From the NCBI GenBank assembly GCA_963575645.1, contig OY754475.1:16902509-16966508 (forward strand): a stretch of DNA of 64,000 bases, given 5' to 3'. The notes under the pieces were generated by a model that was not told where the DNA came from, ran no database searches, and saw nothing but the letters and a program-made list of their open reading frames with translations. The DNA is from Xanthostigma xanthostigma. Taxonomy: Eukaryota; Arthropoda; Insecta; Raphidioptera; Raphidiidae. Below are positions 32,940 to 44,374 of the stretch, piece by piece. Positions within the stretch are counted from its first letter, which is position 1. Every line of letters begins with the position of its first letter. The position numbers and the translations under genes are program-made.

Positions 32940-33200
32940 TTTGAATTGAAATAATTCAACAAACTACAAAATAAACCGAATGTTCGAATCACAACTCGCA
33001 AAATTAATCACAATTCACAAGACAACACTGTTGTCTCACTAACCGACCAAAATTCCAAAATATTTTAAAAACCAAAAAACAAATCCAACACAAACCCAAA
33101 CTCGGGGTCGGATAAATTCTCACTAGTCAAAAAAATGTGAGCTAGGCCTCACCAACAAGGGGTCTCAACTCTAAAGGCCCCCACGTTAGGGCGCCAAATG

Positions 33201-34777
33201 TGTAACCTCAACGAGAGGGGAGCCGCGGCTAGCGTAGTTCAGGCGGCGCGAGGGGCGTGGGCGAAGCCAGTAAGAGATGAGATTTATCTTGATGGGAAAA
33301 GCCAGAAGGGCTGTAAGTATCCAACCACCGACCACTTACACGAATTAAACAATTAATGGTAAATAAATTTAATTGAAAACTTAAGACTAAGGACGACACA
33401 ATAACAACAACAAATGTTGTCACGTGACGGTGAAAACTAGAGTAGTGTGGGCCCACCGGCCAAAGGTGAAAAGGGCGCCAGGACACAAGGGCCACACTAT
33501 AGGAGTATCTAGGGAGTCCACCCCTAGACTATCGTGCCACGCTGACAACCAGGAATTGATAACACACGCCCAAAACCGTTTCCCAAAACGCTTGAAAAAT
33601 AACAACAAACAACAACAACGATCCACTCACAAAAGAATGGATCGCCACCAAAACTAATGAACAAATCCAAATTCACAACAAAACAACAACCAATTAAAAC
33701 GACTAAACAGCCGCTCGTAACAATTATGAAAAAGGTAACTCAACGACACTGACTAAATTCAGTGCCAACTTAATCTACGACACTCGACGCGTACAACAAT
33801 TAGTCGACAAACTCAAATTAAATCAAAGTTGTCGCATCGACTTCAATACAGTGAGGCGGCGTGTCGCGCCAACCTCAAAACCAAATGATAACACGACTAA
33901 GACCCGTAATAATCTTCAAACATCAAAACATTAAATGATTAGCGGCATCGGCGCATAATATTTGCATTTGACATGTAATGACGCAGTAATTAATAAGGCG
34001 TAGCTGATACGTGGCGGCGTAATTTCGACAACTCACAATTTCTGAACAGAATAATTCCATAAATTCCAGGAATGAATCCTGATCCGCAACAACTACCTCA
34101 ACGCTAATCCTAAACAGCAGAAAAGTAGAAACTAACATCCAGAGTGCCAACAGGCTTGTTAATTCACGGTTGATCTATTTCTAAAATGATGACAACAATC
34201 AAAGGTGGGAAGGAACCTAAAATTTGGGACCGCTCTGCGCGGAACCAAATTCTCTGTGTTAAAAAAGGATGCACGGAGGAATGCCCTAAATCGCCAACGA
34301 AACTAGAAGTTTTCAACCACTAAAACCTAGTCACAAAATGCCTACGAAGATTCGCCACAAAAATAATAGTCAAAACGCAATATTCAATACAATAAAATCC
34401 GTCAACCAAGGAGCCGATGTTTACCAGTTGAATATTCACCCGCTAATAATCTCACAAAACACAGTGCATTGTGTATGTCAACTTAGACAAGATTCGACGC
34501 ACCTAGATGTGCTGTTTACGTTTCCTCGTCTAGCGCACCGCTCTACGCAATCGTTCGCTCTCTCCGCACACTGACTATAGCTCAAGTCGGAACAGCCGTA
34601 TGTCTCCGTGTGAAAGGCAGACCTCGTGTCGTTCTTTATTAACTCATGGCTTTTTCGCCTCTCTCGCTCGCACTCATTGTAAACCTTTTTGCAATTTTAA
34701 ATAACTTCTAATAATTCACATATTATTTCTATAATATTTACTCAAGACAAAAAGGCTTAAGGTTGTAAAACGTTACA
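33201..34777 (-). repeat. 5' LTR (right) of the gag-only element
   Basis: Same length as the left LTR, with about five substitutions (for example GACCAAAGG/GGCCAAAGG near 33457 and ACCCGTTG/ACCAGTTG near 34425). Read on the minus strand it drives the gag frame. Confidence 0.92.
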
Positions 34778-36846
34778 CCCTATATTATTAAACGAGCTAA
34801 TCTTGTATCTACCTATGTACCTACCTATGTCCCTAAATATTTTCTCGAAAACAATTTGGATGAAATTTACTGAAAAGGGATTTTGGGGGGCAAAAAATCG
34901 TTTTAGCTAGGTCTCATCTCTCGAAAAAATCATTTTCTTACAAATTTTATCATTATAAAAATCAATTTTTAGACGTATGGAAATACTTAAATATTGTAAA
35001 TAGGTTTTGGAATTTTATACAAACAATGAGCATATCAGTATTTTATTTAACTTTCCGAGCAAAGCTCGGTCACCCAGGTACTATGAATAATATTGAGACG
35101 TTTTTTGCAGTATTATTCAATGACTAGTTACCTATTAATTATTACTTAGTAATTATTTTATTGTATAACGCAGACTTTTACACTTATCTAGACTTTTTAT
35201 ATTTCTTAGAAAATCACAGTTCGGTCCTGTATTCTTAGCTTTTTAAGGTAATAATTTCTATTTTCGTCTCATTTCATTCTATAAAAACTGCATCACGGAG
35301 GAAAGAGATAGTACTATGGAATACAAATTGAGCAAATATGAAATGAAATGGGTATAGCAGTTCGCTCATATCATCTGTGTTCTGATTGGTTAGCTATCAA
35401 AATGTCAACTATAAAATGTGCGGCATGCAAAATTATTCCAACTTTAACATTTTTTTTCTCTGAAAATTTATAGGAAAAATGCTAATTTTATTTTGGAAAC
35501 TGTGTAATTTTATGTTTTCCTACAAGTAAAAAAAAATTTGAAACGTTTATTTTGGTGAAAAATAGTGATTCTGATTTCTGAACACGTACACTTAGCGACC
35601 TGTCCCCTTGTTCCTTAATATAACTTCAAAACAAAATTATTACTAATTAAAACACATTTTTGTATTAGGTTGTACTTAGGTACTGAAAGTAATTTTAATA
35701 ATTTGAAAATAATTAAAATTTTCCTCAATTGCCAGATAACTAGAAACGATGGAATGCCGAATTTCATCTGCCAATCCTGTTACACTCAACTAGAGAAAAC
35801 TCACCAGTTTCTGATGCAAATAGAAAATTCTGATAGAGCACTGCGAGGCTATTGTCAGCAATTATACGCATCTGGCAAACCAGTCAAAACTGAAGGTTCT
35901 GTTCAACCTTCTGAAAATCATTTAATCCTTAACGCTAATAAAGATATCGTGAAATGTGAACCTTTAGAGCTCCCTGATGAATTTGATATAGATGTTGATT
36001 GGAAAGAGACTGAATCTGCAAATTTAATTCAAGAAAATAAAATCAACCAGGAAATGTGTTTAAAATTTGAAATCAAAGACGAAAAGATGGATGATAATTT
36101 CTCAATTTTAACAGAAAAAGTCGATGATCCGGTATACGTTTCATCTAAAGCCGATGGAAATGAAATAAACTGCGAAGACACGAAAATTAGTATTGGTCAC
36201 GCAGTCGAGAATACGTGTTTACTTTCTGAAAATGTAACTGAAAAAACTCATACAAATATTTTGATAAATCGTAAGGAGCATAAATTGAAATCGTATCGAT
36301 GCGATATTTGCAGCAAGTGTTTCTCCAGCCGTCCAGGTTGGCATTATCATAGGCGAGTACATACTGGTGAGAGACCTTATCAGTGTGACTTTTGTAATAA
36401 GTGTTTCAATCGGTCACATAATTTAATTAGACACAAGCGTAGTCATACTGGTGAAAAACCTTATCAGTGTGATCTGTGTAATAAGAGTTTCTCTCAGTCA
36501 TCTCATTTAAATGTTCACAAGCGTGCACATACCGGTGAAAAACCTTATCAGTGTGACCTTTGTAATAAGTGTTTCAATCGGTCACATGGTTTAATTATAC
36601 ACAAGCGTAGTCATACTGGTGAGAAACCTTATCAGTGTGATCTGTGTAATAAGAGTTTCTCTCGGTTATACCATTTAAAAAGACACAAACGTATTCATAC
36701 TGGTGAGAAACCTTATCAGTGTGACCTTTGTAATATGTGCTTCTCTCAGTTATCCAGTTTTATTATACACAAGCGTAGTCATACTGGTGAAAAACCTTAT
36801 CAGTGTGATATTTGTAATAAGAGTTTCTCTCGGTCTAGCAATTTAA

Positions 36847-37137
<291 letters not shown>

Positions 37138-37140
37138 TAA

Positions 37141-37450
37141 TTGCTTCTCTCGGTTATCCAATTTTACTAACGCAAGCATAAACACACTGATGAGAAACCT
37201 TATCGGTGTAATCTTTGTAATAAGTGTTTCTCTAAGTCATTCTATTAAATACACACAATCGTATACATACCAGTGAGAAGACTTATCCGTTATCAGTGTG
37301 ACCTTTATAATAAGTGTTTCTCTGAGTAAAGCAATTTGAATAGACATAATTGCAGCATACTGGTAAGAAACTATGGTACTAAAATATGTTTCTCTCAGTC
37401 ATTCAAATTAAATGAACATGAACTTGCATACTCGAGAGATATCTGCTGAG
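37141..37450 (+). pseudogene. Decayed finger repeats after A5
   Basis: Same broken C2H2 units as after B1 (20661-20970), with the same deletions. This shows that the tail of A5 was copied from a B-type gene after the decay had happened. Confidence 0.8.
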
Positions 37451-37680
37451 TAAAAATATGCACAACTCGCAGATTGACCCGACAATAATTAGCGTATTTG
37501 CATTCGCTAACAGTATTAAAGGAAAACGCATCTAATCAAAGGTCAAATTAGGTAAAAACAAAAATTCGATTTTTTTTGTGACGTCACTAGTAAGTAAATA
37601 GTTGAAAATGGTGCCCAGGCAAACTAATGTAACTTAACGTGACGTCATTTAAACTGGCATCTCATGTTGAAACATTGTAA

Positions 37681-38154
37681 TCAGGGAGCTGACGAGTACA
37701 AAAAGCATGTCGTCCCAACCTTCTGCCGCTTAGTACATAAGCTATTTAAGTGATTTAGAGCATTTTTTCTTCTAGGATATACCTATAGGCGGAATCTGGA
37801 CCCATTTTAAGATAGGGGTGATAAAAAATTTCAAAGGGGGTAAAAAAAAGAAAGTGTATTAATGATCATAAATCAACTTTCTTAGGAGTGGCTTGGGGAG
37901 GGTGCAGTTGGCCAAAAATTTCTACTGTTAGTATTTCCCGGTCATTTGACTCTAACAGAACCTAAAAACGAAGCGGCAGATTTTGTTTTAAATTTTAACC
38001 CTTTTTTACCCCCTTTTAAATTTGTTATCCCCCTTCTCTTAAAATCGGTCCAGATTCCGCCTATATATCGTAGAAGAAAAAATTCTTTAAATTGCTTATG
38101 TACCAAGCGGCAGAAGGTTCGGACGACATGCTTTTTTTACGCGTCAGTTCCTGA
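37681..38154. mobile_element. MITE family X, complete copy
   Basis: 474 bp, ends TCAGGGAGCTGACG and CGTCAGTTCCTGA. Arms of more than 100 bp continue through AAGCATGTCGTCCC, TTCTGCCGCTTAGTACATAA and GGCGGAATCTGG. Flanks show no clear target duplication. Non-coding. Confidence 0.75.
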
Positions 38155-38640
38155 CTCTATTGTTGGTGTCGAGAATACCCGAGCATGTTGCACAGTTATT
38201 GTTTATGTGACGTTTCCATGACTCTTTTATTACAAGCCCCCAGTTCCCAGGTTATATTCTGAGAAATGGTAGAACTATTTAAGAGTCAGAGAACCCAGAA
38301 AATAATTTCCATTCTCATGAAAATTATAGTTAATACTTATTTTTTAAGAACAATTCGATTAGCATGTTCGACAACTGCCGTTGATATCAAACATAATTCA
38401 AATAACATTGTTTTAAGGTGGAATGTCATTACAACTAAAAATAAAGTTAATTAGCCATATTCTACTATTTGTGTATTATTCACTGTGATAAAAAAATACA
38501 AATATTTTTATCACTGGTTTTCAAAAAACACTTTAAACTGCCATTTCTGTGTTGTTACCATGGTTATAGTGGCCACGTGCCAGCTTTGATGTCAGTTCAT
38601 AGTTATCGAATGACAAGTTCACACTGTACGTTTGTATTAT
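38155..38640. other. Duplicated spacer, third copy
   Basis: Matches 21502-21892 plus 23002-23100. The match stops at 38640 (ATTATTA/GACAGG), which marks the right edge of the A/B duplication unit. No gene. Confidence 0.5.
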
Positions 38641-38790
38641 TAGACAGGAATTTAACCTCACATCAAATTAGATGGAATCCACACCAAAATAGATGCTGTC
38701 CACACCAAAAGCGGATACTTTGCACGCCAAACAAAAGATTATCACTTGTGTATTTTCATAGTATAACACAATACGAAGCGGCTTGATACA

Positions 38791-38862
38791 ACCGATGTGG
38801 TCCAGTTGCTAGCATACCTGGCTTTCACCCAGGAGGTTCGGGTTCGATTCCCGGTACCGGAA
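38791..38862 (+). tRNA. tRNA-Glu (TTC)-like gene, probably degenerate
   Basis: 72 nt with anticodon loop CTTTCAC (anticodon TTC), internal box A TGGTCCAGTTG and a perfect box B GGTTCGATTCC, followed shortly by T8, a Pol III terminator. T and anticodon stems pair. The acceptor stem has mismatches (ACCGATG against TACCGGA) and the D stem is changed (TAGCAT). It could be an ageing tRNA gene or the head of a tRNA-derived SINE. Confidence 0.6.
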
Positions 38863-39800
38863 TTATTTTTTTTAGGTCGATACGTCAGTTAGAACCAAAG
38901 TTATGGGAGATTTAAAAAAATAGTTTTCTCCCTCTTCTGCCGGTTCTAAACGACCCACCGCGTCCAGCTTCTGGTGCAAAGAAGGGGTCTTTAGTACCTT
39001 TGCATTAAAAAGAAAATTAAGCTCCTAGCTGCAATGGTTTTTAAAAAAAAGGCATTCTATTTCGCGCACTAAAATGGCGAAATCTCGCGAACGGGTTGTC
39101 TGATCAGACCCGGTCTGGAACGAGCTTACGCGGATTCTTTTTCTCTACAACTTTGTTGGAATTTTTTTTCTCCGATAATAATGGCCGAGTTATGTGGCAA
39201 AAACGTGTTTTCCGGAACTTTAAAGCGGCATATTCCCCGCCGCCCCCTCCAACAGTCGTTCACAAACTATACCAAAATGTCGGGGAGCTCAACTCTACAA
39301 TTTTTGTAGGAAACATTTTTCGATTCGAGACATACAAGTCTCAAATTTCCAATCCACTCCACTATCGCTTATTAATTTATTCTTTCCCCTTCAGTGTTTC
39401 AGTATTTTCAACTGTTATTTTTTTCTTAATTAATTAGTTAATTAAATTATATTATTAAACTCAAAGTGTCACTAAAAATATACACCGATTTTCAAACAAA
39501 ACTCCGGGATGTATTGTGTAAAATTTCGGGCCTCGTGATACGTGAATTACTTGCATACTCCCCCACTGGTTATATATGAGGTCTCTTTTCCTTTTCCTTT
39601 GGTGTTACCAGTAAGAAGTAGTCGGGTTTTTAACGAAATGTATGTAAAGCTGCTGCAGAGTAGGTTTCGATGACTTGGTGATAAAATTGTTTGTGTTACT
39701 GTTACATCTTTTATAGTTAGCCACGAGATAGCTTACCATCTTCTGAATTTATGTTCTGTCAAAATTGTTATTTCAATTTTATATATGATTTGGTATCAGA
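38863..39800. other. Spacer and upstream region of B2
   Basis: No gene up to about 39560, although an unclassified repeat-like stretch (about 38990-39340) gives a 113-aa open frame without recognisable features. From about 39560 the sequence matches the B1 upstream region (GTTCTGTCAAAATTGTTATT). The promoter MITE is absent. Confidence 0.4.
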
Positions 39801-41794
39801 ATGACAGAAATATCGATAAGTGTATCTGGCTTGCATTCAATGTGTCGATTGTGCTTATCAAATGGCGTTGTGCTGTTAGACATATTTCAATTTTCATCTA
39901 AAATGGGGAATAGCGTGGCAAATGTGATCATGGAACGTGCTGCTATCCAGGTAAATTATATTATGTTAATAAATGATTTCTTCCGTTTTCTTATGTATTT
40001 TTAATTCGTAATTTGTACATGCAACCTACAGTATCAGACTGTAACACCACCAAAACTCACTCGTGTTGACGGGTACAAATTAAATAATTATAAAAATTGA
40101 TACACTCATATTTATTAATAAAATAGTTGCACACCAAAACATTTAACATAAAAGAAATATACAAAAAAAATCGATACTTTTATCAATTGTAATAGGTTTT
40201 GTGCATTTATTCTCTTTACCAAGTAAGAATGATACTAAATTAATGCTATCATCCTAACACCGCTTTGCCGACCAAGTTACTCAGTCATTCATTACATTAT
40301 TCAGCATTAACTGATAAGTTTGTTTTAATAATATTTCCGATTGTGCAATTCCTGTTCGGGTCGAAGGAAAACTAATTTAGACCCTGAGACGTGTTGATCG
40401 TTTATATTTTTTGATTATTGTTAGCGTTACAAATGAGCTATTCTTTTCTGAGAAAAAATGTTTATACAATTTTAAAATAAAATTTGTACGAATTAAGAAA
40501 CATTTTTTTATTATAAAGTGATAATAATAAATTGAAAATAATTGAAATTTCTGTTGATTGTCAGATAACGAGAGGCGATAGGATGCCGAGTTTCATCTGC
40601 CAATCATGCTACAATCAAGTGGAGAAAACTCATCATTTTCTGTTGCAAATAGAAAGTTCTGATAGAGCACTGCGACGCTATTTTCAGAAATTATACGCAT
40701 TAGACATCAAAACTGAATGTTCTGTTCAGCCTTCTGAAAAGCATTTAATCTCTGATGGTAATAAAGAAATAGTGAAATGTAATTCTTTAGAGCTCCATGA
40801 TGAATTTGATAAAGATCTTGGTTGGAAAGAGAAAGAAGCTAGAAATTTTATTCAAGAAATGGAAAATATCGAGGAGATGCCCTTAAAAACCGAAATCAAA
40901 ATCGAACAGATGGATGATAATATATTAATTCCAACTGATTCAGTCGATGACACAGCAAACGCTTCATCCAACGGCGATGGAAATGAAATTACCTGCGAAG
41001 ACACGAAAATTAATATTGACCACTCATCGGAGATTTCGTGTTTACGTTCTGCAAATGCAAGTGAGATTTCCAGTAAGTGTGATGACATAAAAACAAATGC
41101 AATAGAATTGAAATCATTTCAATGCGACATTTGCAGCAAATGTTTATCCAGCCGTTCGTCTCTCTATTATCATAAGCAAACACATACTGGTAAGAAACCT
41201 TATCGGTGTAACCTTTGTAATAAGAATTTCTCTCAGTCATCTTATTTACATAATCACAAACGCAGACATACTGGTGAGAGACCTTATCAATGCAATGTGT
41301 GTAATAAGTGTTTCTCTCAGATATCCCATTTAAAAAATCATAAGCGTATACATACTGGTGAGAAACCTTATCAGTGTGATCTTTGTAGTAAGTGTTTCTC
41401 TAACTTAGCCAATTTTAATAAACACAAACGCATACATACTGGTGAGCGACCTTTTAGGTGTAATCTTTGTAATAAGTGTTTCTCTCAGTCATCCGTTTTA
41501 AAAACACACTATCGTTTACATACTGGTGAGAAACCTTATCATTGTAACCTTTGTCTCAAGAGTTTCTCTCATTTAACCAGTTTAAATATACACAAATGTG
41601 TACATACTGGTGAGGAACCTTATCATTGTAACCTTTGTAACAAGAGTTTCTCTCAGTTAACCAGTTTAAAAAAACACAAATGTGTACATATTGATGAGAA
41701 ACCTTTTCATTGTAACCTTTGTAACAAGAGTTTCTCTCAGTTAGCCAGTTTAAATAAACACAAACGTATACATACTGCTGAAAAACCTTGTTAG
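39801..41794 (+). CDS. ZAD C2H2 zinc-finger protein B2 (459 aa), nonsense-shortened
   Basis: Exons 39801-39950 and 40565-41794; phase-0 intron of 614 bp, lengthened by an AT-rich insertion near 40030-40400. ZAD ligands C15, C18, C62, C65; acidic linker; eight C2H2 fingers from about residue 235, the last three close to each other (SFSHLTSLN, SFSQLTSLK, SFSQLASLN) as after local duplication. The stop TAG at 41792-41794 stands where the array normally has CAG, and one more complete finger follows in frame. Variant linkers HTGEEP, HIDEKP and HTAEKP suggest relaxed constraint at the end. The first finger has Leu for the core Phe (KCLSS). Nuclear DNA binding expected; target unknown. Confidence 0.88.
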
Positions 41795-42570
41795 TGTAAT
41801 CTTTGTAGTAAGTATTTATCTCACTCATCCCATTTAAATAATCACAAGCGTATACATACTGGCAAGAAACCGTATCAGTTTTGGTAATAAGTATGTGTCA
41901 CCTTTGGTATTTTAATAAACACACACGCATACATACTGGCGAGAGACCTTATCAGTGCGATCTTTGTATAAGTGTTTCTCTCAGTCATCTGATCAAATAA
42001 AACACAAGCGTACTCATACTGATGAGAAATCTTACCAATGTGACCTTTGTAAAAAAATAATTTTTTTAAAATAAGCTTAAAAAGCGTTGGGCGCTCGATA
42101 CGAAAATGTGGAACAAAGCGCCCAACGCTTTTTAAGCTTATTTTAAAAAAATTATTTTTTACTTTTTAGTTCGATATAAAGCGTGTTTTTTAGTTTTTTT
42201 CAAACTATATTTATTTTTCACTTTTTAGTTTGAGGATCTATAAAAGAATTTATTAATCCTGGGGGTCCTAATAAGGATAATGGGAAACTGTTATCAAATT
42301 ATTGCATTGTCATCGGTCCTTGATACGTATGCAAAGTTTCAAATTAATCAGACTTCGGGAAATTGGTGAAAATTATGCTCAAAGATTCCGTTACATGCAT
42401 ACATACATAGTTACAACCCAAGCTAATATAAAGCGTTTAAAAAGAGTTTCCAGTCATGCAATTTAAAATTTAAATAAACACAACCGTATATACATACAGG
42501 CAGAAACCTTATCGATGCGACCTTTGTAATAAGTCTCTCAGTCATTCAATTTAAATCAACAGGTACTTAC
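41795..42570 (+). pseudogene. Decayed finger repeats after B2, split by an element
   Basis: One intact finger in frame to about 41890, then two or three broken units. The series is interrupted at about 42052 by an inserted element (to about 42436) and resumes with a last relic (CCTTATCGATGCGACC, about 42508). Stops and deletions in all frames. Confidence 0.75.
42056..42436. mobile_element. Inserted element with a perfect 40-bp hairpin
   Basis: Interrupts the decayed fingers of B2. It begins with a 40-bp perfect inverted repeat (42056-42095 and 42117-42156, loop 21 nt). It continues with AAAGCGTGTTTTTTAG and ends AGCTAATATAAAGCGT. A diverged relative lies at about 44045-44200 (AAAAGCGTGTTGTTTTAG to AAGCTAATACAGGCGT). 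Family unassigned. Confidence 0.6.
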
Positions 42571-43761
42571 ACACTCATTAGACGTTTACTTAGTAAAAAT
42601 AAACACAACTCACAGACTTGACAATAATTAGCGTATTTGTAATGGAAGACAGTTTTAAAGGAAAACGCATAAAATGAAAGGTAAAATTAGATACTCTTCA
42701 ATAAATGAAATTATCGACCAATTTTTGAGATAATTATGTTAACATTATTAGATATGTCAAACCTTTCAGGTTCTATTCCCAAAATAGCAAACATTTTTAT
42801 TAATTTCTTTCTTACTTAAGGTAATTTTTTTTATATATGTATATCTTGTTAAAAAATTAAAAATTTAAATATTAATAATATTGTTGTTTTTTACTTATTA
42901 TAAATCATATTTTTAAGTAAATTTACATATTACCTTTTTAAGAAATAGCTCTGAACCACAGCACTACACCCATAAATACAACATCTAATGTCAGCTGTCA
43001 CTAAGGCGTGACGTCACAAGCGTTTTCGCGATTGCTTCAAAATAGAAAGATAAAAATGCAATAATTTGCATTAAAATTTAATTTACTCCTGAAATAATGT
43101 TTTTTTTTTCGGAAATATTAGACGTGTACCTACATGATAGAACGGGAATTCAATATCTCTCATCATGCCTATTCACTTCTTCTTTTACAAGCAAATGTGT
43201 ATATATTGTAGTACACTAACTCCATAATATCTTAACAAACCATACGAAGCCCATGGATAAGCCAGAACATTATTTCTATCGACTATACCATAAAAACCGA
43301 CTGTACACCAATAGACTACGATAGCTGAATAGGTAAAGCTTAAGCCTAGCGCACAAAAGGTTGCTAGTTCGTTTCCGGTTAGCGTTATTATTTTTTTTCT
43401 TTTTTACAACTATTCCATATTTTACTTATATTATGTATTTTTTTCAATATTGTCTTTAATTCATATACCTAATCAAGCCAACAATTTAACAGTTGTTTCT
43501 CGCAAGGAGAATGTTGATGCGATGGTGTTTTTTGATAGGCGAAAAAGGATGATTGCAGGGTGAGATCCTTAAAAAATGTACGCGGGGTGTGTACATGTTC
43601 AGGCTCTTCATTGTTTAATCCTTGACTCTTGTGCTAAATTTAACTAAGGCGAAAAGAAATATATTCAATTTTGTGGCAGCTGAATTCCAAACACATCTCT
43701 TGTGGGAAATTATCTTTCTCAAATTAAAAGAAAATTGGTAAAAACCTATTGCTTAAGTACA
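42571..43761. other. AT-rich spacer between B2 and C
   Basis: No gene. The beginning (to about 42700) is the B-type 3' flank. Near 43318-43390 is a weak tRNA-like piece (box A match TAGCTGAATAGG and an imperfect box B, then a T-run), probably a SINE relic. Confidence 0.4.
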
Positions 43762-44263
43762 ATGCGGTATGCTTATCAAACGACAAAACGATGTTGGCAT
43801 ATTTACAACTTAAATGCAAAACTAAGTTGTTGACGTATTTACGACGTGTGCTCCCGTTTAGGTAAGTTAACTATACAGATTATTTTGATTTTGAAAATGG
43901 CCTTTTTTTCCTAATATGCAACTTACGTAAATTTGAATTGAGTTAATTTCTTGCTAATTATTCCGTACTTTATTATAAAAAGTATGTTATATAAAGTTAA
44001 TTTTGTTGATATTTTTATTTGGATTCCTTAGTTAATAATTGCACTAAAAGCGTGTTGTTTTAGTTTTCTTAAACTCCAGTTTTAATTTTTGGTTTCAAAA
44101 ATTTCAAATTATTTTGACGTTCCGAAATGGGTGAAAATTGAATTCGAAAATTCCATTAGATTTTAAATACAGATGAAGCTAATACAGGCGTATTCATAAG
44201 TATTGTTTGAATCCTCAGATAACGAATTTTATCTGTAAGATGTGTTACACTCAACTGGAGTAA
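43762..44263 (+). pseudogene. Relic of the ZAD of gene C (decayed exon 1, intron, exon 2 start)
   Basis: 43762-43861 aligns with ZAD exon 1 from the MCRLC region on (shared TGCTTATCAAA, CATATTT, ACGTG...GCT) and ends at a good donor, G/GTAAGTT, but has lost the Cys pair and the frame. After an intron with an inserted repeat (about 44045-44200), the acceptor CTCAG/ATAACGAAT leads to a short ZAD second half, NFICKMCYTQLE, which stops at TAA 44261-44263. Both halves are thus recognisable and both are dead. Confidence 0.7.
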
Positions 44264-44374
44264 GTTCACATTTCTGTCAATCAAACCACGCTTGGATGTC
44301 TAGTCGGAGGCCTTCTGAGAATCTTTTTCATTACACTAAGACATATCACTGTGAATTAATTAGAACTTGGTGGC

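Larger units (their letters stand above)
29374..34777 (-). mobile_element. Young gag-only LTR retrotransposon
   Basis: Two LTRs of 1577 bp each frame a 2250-bp interior. Target duplication CCCT (29370-29373 and 34778-34781). Oriented minus: a primer-binding site TGGCGCCCTAACGTGGGG just inside the right LTR (33199 leftwards), a polypurine tract GGAAAGAGGGGAG just inside the left LTR (about 30951-30963). The only reading frame is gag with protease; there is no RT, RNase H or integrase and no room for them. It must use enzymes from another element. The LTRs differ at only about five positions that I could count, so insertion is recent. Confidence 0.92.
28623..35607. mobile_element. Inverted-repeat DNA element in the A5 intron, split by an LTR element
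   Basis: Ends GGGGACAGGTCGCTAAGTG and its complement. Arms of about 150 bp share ATAAACGTTTCA and ACATAAAATTACACA. Flanked by TTGTTCCT on both sides (28615-28622, 35608-35615), an 8-bp duplication. Without the LTR element at 29374-34781 it would be about 1.6 kb. It has no transposase. It includes a GACG/GACA-type simple repeat at about 29118-29182. Confidence 0.85.

Noticed and set aside
37681-38221. Plus frame starting MTLTEPKNEAA in the MITE X region (also near 21284 and 25261)
   Set aside because: Lies in the arms of a non-coding inverted-repeat element; repeats with the element and has no domain.
40031-40400. Possible solo LTR in the B2 intron (starts TGTAACACCACC)
   Set aside because: No matching end, no target duplication and no second copy in the window.
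43318-43390. Second tRNA-like sequence
   Set aside because: Box A matches but box B is imperfect and the stems do not pair well; at best a SINE relic, so not listed as tRNA.
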